Positions 56,515-64,000 of a stretch of 64,000 bases of DNA are shown piece by piece; the first letter of the stretch is position 1; each line of letters begins with the position of its first letter. The notes below the pieces were generated by a model that saw only the letters and a program-made list of their open reading frames with translations, was not told where the DNA came from and searched no databases. A program made the translations under genes and the position numbers. Source of the stretch: Schistosoma haematobium (lineage: Eukaryota; Platyhelminthes; Trematoda; Strigeidida; Schistosomatidae); NCBI RefSeq assembly GCF_000699445.3, contig NC_067202.1:2725429-2789428 (forward strand). The letters are read 5' to 3'.

Positions 56515-56843
56515 AGAAGAGTTACAGGCGGTACAAGTATTTATAAACAATTGTCTACACAAGGTACTTAATATCCGTTAGCTGGATACGATCAGCAACG
56601 GCCTACTGTGAAAGAGAACAAACCAACTTCCAACTGAGGAGGAAATTAATTAACGACGTTGTAGACGAATAGGATATACATTACGAAAATCATCAAACTT
56701 CATCAAGAGGCAAGCGCCTACATGAAATCCTGAAAGGAAACGGTAAAATGGAAAACCGATGAACACACTATGTCGGAAATCGGAAGCAAACATGTAAAGA
56801 ATGAATAGCAACTGAAATGAAATGGAAAGGAATTACCTAGGAT
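56515..56843 (+). mobile_element. Older RTE fragment, second subfamily
   Basis: ATTTATAAACAATTGTCTAC to GGAAAGGAATTACCTAGGAT. It breaks off in the RT C-terminus where the next RTE copy starts. Confidence 0.7.
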
Positions 56844-59546
56844 GGGAATCTCATGGACCAAGGATCATCAAAGCCTCCTTCAAAACAAAGAAAGAGAGCA
56901 TTTCAATGGACATCATCCAATGCTATGCGCCTACCAACGACTACAATGAAGACGCTAAAGATCAGTTCTACGATAGGCTGCAGTCAACCGTCGAGAAGTG
57001 CCCAACAAAGGACCTGACCACTCTGATGGGAGATTTAAATGTCAAGGTTGGAACGGACAACACTGGATATGAAGATATCATGGGACGACATGGGCTGGGA
57101 GAAAGGAACGAAAATGGTGAGAGGTTTGCAAACCTATGTGACTTCAATAAACTGGTCATAGGTGGCACCATATTCCCACATAAACGCATACACAAAATCA
57201 CATAGACTTCACCGGATCACACCACGCAAAACCCAATCGACCATATTTGCATCAACAAAACGTTCAGGAGGACTATAGAGGACGTGAGAACCAAGAGAGG
57301 AGCTGATATAGCATCAGATCATCACTTGCTGGTTGCCAAGATGAAATTGAAACTCAAGAAGCACTGGACAATGGGGCGGACAATATCACGAAAGTTCAAT
57401 ACGGCCTTTCTTCAGGATACTAACAAACTCAACGAATTCAAGATAGTCCTCAGCAACAAGTTCCAGGCCTTTCATGATCTACTCGATGGAGAGGGAACTA
57501 CTATGGGAAGCAACTGGAAGGGGATCAAAGAGGCAATCACTTCAACATGTCATGAGGTCCTGGGTCACAAGAAGCACCATCACAAGGAATGGATCACTGT
57601 TGATACACTGGATAAGATTCAAGAAAGGAGGAACAAGAAAGCAGCAATCAATACCAGCCGAACAAGAGCAGAAAAAGCCAAGGCACAAGCTGAATACACA
57701 GAAGTAAACAAACAAGTGAAGCGGAGCATCAGAACCGACGAACGTAAATATGTGGAAGATTTAGCAACGACGGCGGAAAACGCTGCAAGAGAAGGAAACA
57801 TGAGACAATTGTATGACACGACAAAGAAACTCTCTGGAAAGCGCCGCAAACCAGAACGACTAGTGAAAAGCAAAGAAGGCAAGGTAATCAGCAACATTGA
57901 AGAGCAACAAAACAGGTGGGTAGAACACTTCAAAGAACTCTTGAATCGACCAGCTCCACTGAACCCACCCAACATCGAAGCAGCACACACGGACCTCCCA
58001 ATAGATGTTGGCCCACCAACAATTGAAGAAATCAGCATGGCCACCAGGCAAATCAAGAGTGGCAAAGCAGCAGGACCAGACAACATTCCAGCAGAGGCAC
58101 TGAAAGCAGACGTAGCGGCAACTGTGAGGATACTCCACATTCTCTTCAATAAGATTTGGGATGAGGAACAAGAACCAACAGACTGGAAAGAAGGACTTCT
58201 GATCAAAATACCGAAGAAAGGCGGTCTCAGCAACTGTGATAACTACAGGGGCATCACTCTTCTTTCAATACCGTGAAAAGTCTTCAACAGGGTATTGTTA
58301 AACAGAATGAAGGACTGCGTAGACGCCCAACTTGGTGACCAACAGGCAGAATTCCGTAAGGATAAATCGTGTACAGACCAAATCGCAACTCCACGGATCA
58401 TTGTGGAACAATCAATTGAATGGAATTCATCACTCTACATCAAATTCATTGACTACGAAAAAGCATTTGACAGTGTGGACAGAACAACACTATGGAAGCT
58501 TCTTCGACACTACGGCGTGCCTCAGAAGATAGTCAATATCATACAGAACTCATATGATGGATTACACTGCAAAATCGTGCGTGGAGGACAGTTGACAAAG
58601 TCGTTCGAAATAAAGACCGGTGTCAGTCAAGGTTGCTTACTCTCACACTTTCTCTTTCTCCTGGTGATCGACTGGATCATGAAGACGTCAACATCTGAAG
58701 AAAAACCCGTGATACAATGGACATCTAGGATGCAGTTGGACGATCTAGACTTCGTAGATGATCTGGCCCTTCTATCCCAAACGCAACAACAAATGCAGGA
58801 GAAGACGGCCAGTGTAGCAGTGGCCTCAGCAGCAGTAGGTCTCAATATACACAAAGGGAAAAGCAAGATTCTCCGATACAACACAGCATGCACCAATTCA
58901 ATCACCATTGACGGAGACGATTTGGAAGATGTAAAAACCTTTACATATTTGGGCAGCATCATTGATGAACACGGTGGATCTGATGCAGATGTGAAAGCGC
59001 GGATCGGTAAAGCAAGAACAGAATATCTACAACTGAAGAACACCTGGAACTCAAAGCAACTGTCAATCAACACCAAGGTCAGGATTTTCAATACAAATGT
59101 CAAGACAGTTCTACTGTATGGAGCAGAAACCTGGAGAACTACGAAAGCCATCATCCAGAAAATACAGGTGTTTATTAACAATTGTCTACGCAAAATACTT
59201 CGGATCCATTGTCCGGAGACTATCAGCAACAACCTATTGTGAGAAAGAACAAACCAGATCCCAGTGGAGGAAGAAATCAGGAAGAAGCGCTGGAAGTGGA
59301 TAGGACACACATTGATGAAAGCACCCAACTGCGTCACAAGACAAGCCCTCATCACTTGGAATCCTTAATGCCAAAGAAGAAGAGAAAGACCAAAGAACAC
59401 ATTACGCCGAGAAATGGAGATAGACATGCGAAAAATGAACAAGAATTGGATGGAACTAGAAAAGAAGTTCCAGGACAGAGTGGGTTGGAGAATGGTGGTT
59501 GCGGCCTAAGCTCCATTAGGATTAACGGGCGTAAGTAAATAAGTAA
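56844..59546 (+). pseudogene. RTE LINE with endonuclease and reverse transcriptase, broken
   Basis: The longest LINE here. The 5' end is missing: it begins inside the APE-type endonuclease with DIIQCYAPTND, LTTLMGDLNVKVG, NENGERFANLCD and, after a stop, ASDHHLLVAKM (the SDH motif). RT follows: [47 protein letters not shown] (VDD for ADD), TYLGSIIDEHG. Nonsense codons lie at about 57202 and 58274, and another at 59240 where WERTN begins. A frameshift precedes the tail TAAATAAGTAAGTAA. The Met at 56822 belongs to the older RTE remnant. 5'-truncated and multiply broken, so inactive. Confidence 0.9.
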
Positions 59547-59554
59547 GTAATTTA

Positions 59555-59985
59555 TTTCGACACACAAACACTGGCACAAATGGGCACTGAGTACATATGC
59601 GCAACATAAGTCATTTACTTTGTCAGTGGTGTGTGATACTGGCCGAGTAACCAGATCGAAACAGGTGATTTTCTTAGAGAGTCACAAGGCAGTAGAGAAT
59701 AGTCAGGAGATCCAGTCCCATAGGTTTATGCGCCATTCGTCTCATTATGATCCTGGAGCCCATGTGCAGCATTGGTTTGGAATCAGGGTTTTTCAACTCC
59801 TCTAGATAGATTCTCCATATCCATCAACCTGGTTTAAGCAACGGACATGCACTTTCTGTCCACTCAATTTCATAAACAACACCCTCACCACGAGAAGGCA
59901 ATGAATAGGACATCCCTGATCAGTGGTTGTATATGTATAGCTGACTTTCCTCACTCTTCACTGTATCAAGGCATTTTGGAGGGGG
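59555..59985 (-). mobile_element. Repeat T copy T9
   Basis: From CGACACACAAACACTGGCAC to ATCAAGGCATTTTGGAGGGG, right behind the RTE tail. Confidence 0.65.
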
Positions 59986-60229
59986 GGTCGGCAACTTAGT
60001 TAAAACTATTAGCGATTATTATTCAAATGATTCAGACAAGTATTATTGATCTGATCAATAATTAAACATCGCTACATGTTGTAAATAAACATGTAAACAA
60101 CATAATTACTTGTTATTGAATATTGAACAGACAATTTCAAAAGAGGTAATAACAATTATGGGTAATGACTAGCAATTAGTCTCTAAGTGACATATTACAT
60201 TTTCTATTTGAGATTAAGAAATGATGGAA

Positions 60230-60500
60230 AACATCTTTAGTTCAGGTGATGTGTGGTGTATGCTACTGATGTTGATAGATATAAGTAGTATGTATCATCC
60301 ATTGAAAAGTCAAATACCTAGTAGCATTATGTTAAGAAGTTTGAGGAAAAGAGAACTAGAACAATGAATAATCGCTGTGGAAATGAAGGAACAATGAAGT
60401 CTGAGACGACTGATTAACCTTTTACAAATGAACTATTTACAGTACCTTAATTGTACCTCCCTATGTTCTCGTTCACTACAAAGTTGTTTGTTCTGATGTT
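60230..60500 (-). repeat. Repeat D copy
   Basis: Reverse complement: TGATAGATATAAGTAGTATG-like start, CCCTATGTTCTCGTTCACTA at the right. Confidence 0.5.
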
Positions 60501-60849
60501 TCATTCTCTGATCTAAGTGATGTAAATGTGGAATTTTTCTTTTTTCTTTCTGGGAACTATCATCAGCGCTTACGTCATGAAAAAGAAACTCTAGAAATTG
60601 TCTACTGAATGTATCTGCGTTTCAATACTGACATTCGTATTGAAACTTGAATCTTGTATCCTTAATTTCAAGTATTAATATGTAATCTATTAAGATAATG
60701 AATTCAGATAGTCATCAACTTCTTTTATAACTAGTATGATATTACTTAAAAGGGTTAATATTTGTTTTCTCTTGTAAATTTCCATGATAGGATATGATCA
60801 ATCTTTAGTTTGCATATACAATAGAACGTAATTCCCATAACTTACTTAC

Positions 60850-60906
60850 CACGTTTATATGATGGTTTGTCTTGCATATCGTGATGACCTTGTTGTGTTA
60901 TATTAA
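60850..60906 (-). CDS. Possible isolated exon
   Basis: A 57-bp open segment is flanked by an acceptor-like TGTTCTAG and an excellent donor GTAAGTAAG. In phase 1 it reads VNITQQGHHDMQDKPSYKR plus a split Gly. It lies 26 kb upstream of collagen exon 1, so it could be an upstream exon or part of another gene. No other support. Confidence 0.18.
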
Positions 60907-61230
60907 CTAGAACATTTGTTCCTTCGAGTCTTAGTGCGTTTCATCCTATTTGAGACTCGGCTGGATATTCCTACATCCCCGAGTTGATGTTGACTACAGG
61001 AATTGAACCCAGTACCGTTCACTTCAAACACAAGCACAAACTAGTGATTATCAGGACTCGTTATTTAAGTGGATAACGTAATGGTGTTTGAAACGAACGG
61101 TACTGGATTCGAGTCCTGTAATCAACATCAACTCTGGGATGCAGGCACAACCAGACGACAAATCTGAAATAGGAAGAACTACACATTCAAGTTTTCACTG
61201 TTAACCATAATCCATCTCTTTTTATCTATG
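60905..61230. mobile_element. hSINE-A head-to-head pair
   Basis: Minus-strand ribozyme, linker and head (60905-61050) meet a plus-strand head, linker and worn ribozyme (61050-61230). Both ribozymes are mutated in the core. Confidence 0.65.
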
Positions 61231-61496
61231 TAAAAAGTTCTTTGGTTACAAACCTTAGGGATCTAAGGTCAAGGTGAAAATTTCACATATCATATTACAA
61301 TATTATCCAGATCATAAATCAGTTTGTTTCCCTTTAATTCCTTCACGAAAGACTAATCATTTTCTCATCAAGATTTTAACAGTTACCCAAGTTCCTTCGA
61401 TTCTTTAGTTTAGCCATGTTTATCAATATAAAGCTTCTTAGTGATTAACTGCTGGTTGGTTTCAATTATATGCTATCAGACATTTTGTTTTGAATA

Positions 61497-61966
61497 ATTT
61501 CAAAACAGTTCTACTGTAAGGGGCGGAAACTTGGAGAATTACGAAATCCATCATCCAGATGATACAATTGTTTATTAACAGTTGTCTACACAAAATACTT
61601 CGAATCCATCAGCCAGGCAGACACTATCAGCAACAACCTACTATGGGAGAGAACAAACCAGATTGGAGAGGAGGAAGAAATCAGGAAGAAACGTTGGAAG
61701 TGAACAGGACATAGATTGAGGAAAGCACCCAACTGAGTCACAAGGCAAGCTATGATCATTTGGAATCCTCAAGACCAAAAGAGAAGAGGAAGATCAAAGA
61801 ACACATTACACCGAGAAATGGAGACAGATATAAGAAGAATGAACAACAATTGGATAGAACTAGAAAAGAAGACCGATGACAGAGTAGGTTAGAGAATTCT
61901 GGTCGGTGGCCTTTACTCCATTGGGAGTAACAGGCGTAAGTAAGTAAGTAAGCAAGTAAGTAAGAC
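61497..61966 (+). mobile_element. RTE LINE 3' fragment
   Basis: AACAGTTCTACTGTAAGGGG to AGGCGTAAGTAAGTAAGTAA. Frameshifted RT C-terminus. Confidence 0.82.
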
Positions 61967-62079
61967 ATTTTGTTTTGAATTTCCCATAATAATTCAAGAC
62001 TCGTTATCTTCAAATTATTTAATTCATCAGCATCTCTTTGAGCTGTTCCGTAAAAGTTCGATGTTCTAACCATTATTAG

Positions 62080-62280
62080 TTTGAGAGGTGGATTTGTAGA
62101 GATTGTAAATTCTCGCGATGTATTTCTAGAACTGACTGCAACTAGAAAAAATGGAACAGATGTTGGATTATAGCATGGGGCTACTCAGCAATGTGTCAAT
62201 GACTACTCAGGCGATCTAACGAAGAGGATTCAGGTCTCTCAGCGAGCATCTGTTCTTTAAACCACTGAGTCGGTAGTCAT
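62080..62280 (-). mobile_element. hSINE-B worn copy
   Basis: GGTGGATTTGTAGAGATTGT at the body end and AACCACTGAGTCGG at the head; ribozyme decayed. Confidence 0.45.
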
Positions 62281-62439
62281 GGTCATTCATAAATAACTTC
62301 GAATAAACGATTATATTGATGATGCAAAATACTTGAACAATATATCGAATTGATTTAGTACCACTGGATCCCGTCTTGATGATATAGGATTTAAGTTGTA
62401 GTGACTCACATTTATCACGAGAACACGACTGGTTTAATA

Positions 62440-62805
62440 AAAACAATTATTATTATGACCAGCTGTACCAGTGTTTGTTTTAATGTGCTTTTGTTTGACT
62501 GTGCTAATGACAGCTATATTGTGCTTCCACTCTTATTCACACACTTTGATTGTAACTTCGCGCGAATTCGGTTACGTTCTGTAACCAAGCTTCTATCCTG
62601 GCACGATCTCGGTATCCTTTCGATACCACGAGATCGCCAGCGAATATATCTCGATTTGCTCCATTAAATGTCTTCTGATATTTGGCTTCTCGGGGATTTT
62701 ATGGATTTATTCGGTTACGTTCAACCTACGCCTTCTGATTTACTTGGCACGTGTTTCTTGGTAGCGGTGTTCATAGTTAATCTCAACTCGACGCCACGCT
62801 ACAAA
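62440..62805 (+). other. Unassigned sequence ending abruptly at an RTE fragment
   Basis: Richer in CG dinucleotides than its flanks (TTCGCGCGAATTCGGTTACG). Contains a strong hairpin at 62603-62636: GATCTCGGTATC, loop, GATACCACGAGATC. No credible long frame. Possibly part of an unrecognised retroelement. Confidence 0.35.
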
Positions 62806-63727
62806 GTGTTCAGACAAGGCTGTCTACTCTCCCTCTTCCTTTTACTTCTGGTTATTGGCTGGATTATGAAAACCTCTAAATCTGACGGAAAGCAACGAAT
62901 ACAACGGACAGCTCAGAAGATTTGGACTTCTCATATCACCTGACCATCTTATCCCATACATATCAAAAAATGCAGGTCCAGACAAACGGTGTAGCAGCAG
63001 CCTCTGCATCAGTTGGCCCCAACATACACAAGGGAAAAACCAACATCCTCAAATACAACACTGAGAACACCAACAAAATCACAGTTGATGGCGAAACTCT
63101 GGAACAGTTGGGAATTTTCACTCACCTGGACAGTATCACCGATGAACAATGAGGATAGGATGCAGACGTAAAGGCGAGGATTGACAAAGCAAGGACAACA
63201 TTTCCACAATTGAAGGACGTGTGAAACTCAAAACAGCTATCAGCCAACATCAATGTCATAATCTTTAATACAAACGTCAACACAGTCCTTTTGAATGGAT
63301 CTGAAACGTGGATAACTACCACAGACATCATCAAGAAGTTACAAGTATTTATAAATAGTTGTCTTCGCAAGATACTCAACATTTATTGGCAGGATACCAT
63401 CAGCAACAACCTTCTGTGGGAAAGAAAGAACCAGCTTCCAGCTGAGGAGGAAATTAGGAAGAGACGTTGTAAGTGGATAGGATATACATTATGGAAATCA
63501 TCAAACTGCATCGTGAGGCAAGCCCTAACTTGGAATCTTGAAAGGAAGGGGAAAAGAGGAGGGCCAAAGAACACATTACATCAGAGATTGTAAGCAGTTA
63601 TGAAAAGGATGAATAATAATTGGAAAAAAGCGGAAAGGATTGCCCAGGACATGGTTGGATGGAGAGTGCTGGTGGGAGGCTACTGGTCCTCCATGATGAG
63701 TCACAGGCGTAATTAAGTAAGTAAGCG
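62806..63727 (+). mobile_element. RTE LINE 3' fragment, second subfamily
   Basis: Begins at RT motif B (RQGCLLSLFLLLLV), frameshifted through motif C (LDFSYHLTILSH, catalytic Asp pair lost), and ends CACAGGCGTAATTAAGTAAG. The last open stretch (63291-63593) has [17 protein letters not shown]. Confidence 0.85.
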
Positions 63728-63850
63728 CAAAACTGAAGGTCCTGAACTCAACCTCCAAAGGTGAACTCATAAATCTATGGTCCCATACTAAGGGCAAAAT
63801 AGCTGTTCAATACTTTGTAGTTTTCTATAGTTATTCAAATAACATCAGTC
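63728..63850 (+). mobile_element. hSINE-B worn fragment
   Basis: TGAAGGTCCTGAACTCAACC, TCCCATACTAAGGGCAAAAT. Ribozyme decayed. Confidence 0.45.
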
Positions 63851-64000
63851 TTTTACATCAAGTACAATATTTTGAATACAGTATCAATTTACGATTATGC
63901 ACTTTAGTAGCTATAGGAGATTTGTTTATTTGTTCTTGAACTTGTTATTATTCTTTTTCTTTACTTAAACAAACTATAGTCCCTCCAATAAAATCAATTA

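Noticed and set aside
56822..57205. Intact 127-residue endonuclease protein
   Set aside because: The first residues come from an older RTE fragment and the domain is cut by a stop in a conserved position; it is part of a broken LINE.

Overview
The window looks like nuclear DNA of a blood fluke (Schistosoma or a close relative). It is AT-rich, has long introns, and is packed with retrotransposon debris. The repeats match what is known from schistosomes: RTE-clade LINEs that end in (TAAG)n tails, CR1-like LINE fragments, and tRNA-headed short repeats that carry hammerhead ribozymes, like the published S-mansoni SM-alpha family. I cannot assign the species.

Only one host gene can be assembled. 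It lies on the minus strand and runs off the left edge: exon 1 at 34159-35022, then small exons at 24852-24936, 14088-14141, 11544-11597, 8681-8743, 4522-4557 and 2454-2519, with a tentative further exon at 686-727. Splicing exons 1-6 gives an N-terminal segment, one membrane helix, a short coiled coil and 25 uninterrupted Gly-X-Y triplets. Exon 7 adds a cysteine-containing break. This is the layout of a transmembrane (MACIT-type, XIII/XXIII/XXV-like) collagen. Introns range from 2 to 10.7 kb and consist largely of repeats.

The rest is mobile DNA. Repeat names used here are local labels. hSINE-A is SM-alpha-like, and hSINE-B and hSINE-C are two further tRNA-headed families; all three carry a recognisable hammerhead fold. 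RTE fragments occur about 18 times. The best are a 5'-truncated insertion at 43185-44723 (16-bp target duplication, 503-codon open frame) and an endonuclease-RT copy at 56844-59546 broken by stop codons. There are two CR1-like LINE pieces (9699-10590, 35665-36760), three copies of the end of another LINE with a (CTGA)n tail, about nine copies of a 450-bp repeat T, about nine copies of a 270-bp repeat D, a terminal-inverted-repeat family E, LTR-like pieces G, and microsatellites.

Region by region: 1-35 kb is the collagen gene with repeats filling its introns, including a 0.94-kb near-identical inverted pair in intron 2. 35-64 kb is upstream of the gene, is almost entirely repeats or unrecognised AT-rich DNA, and holds the two longest LINE copies. 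The most notable system is the set of hammerhead-bearing short retroposons: discrete insertions with target duplications, nesting, permuted composites and frequent inverted fusions.
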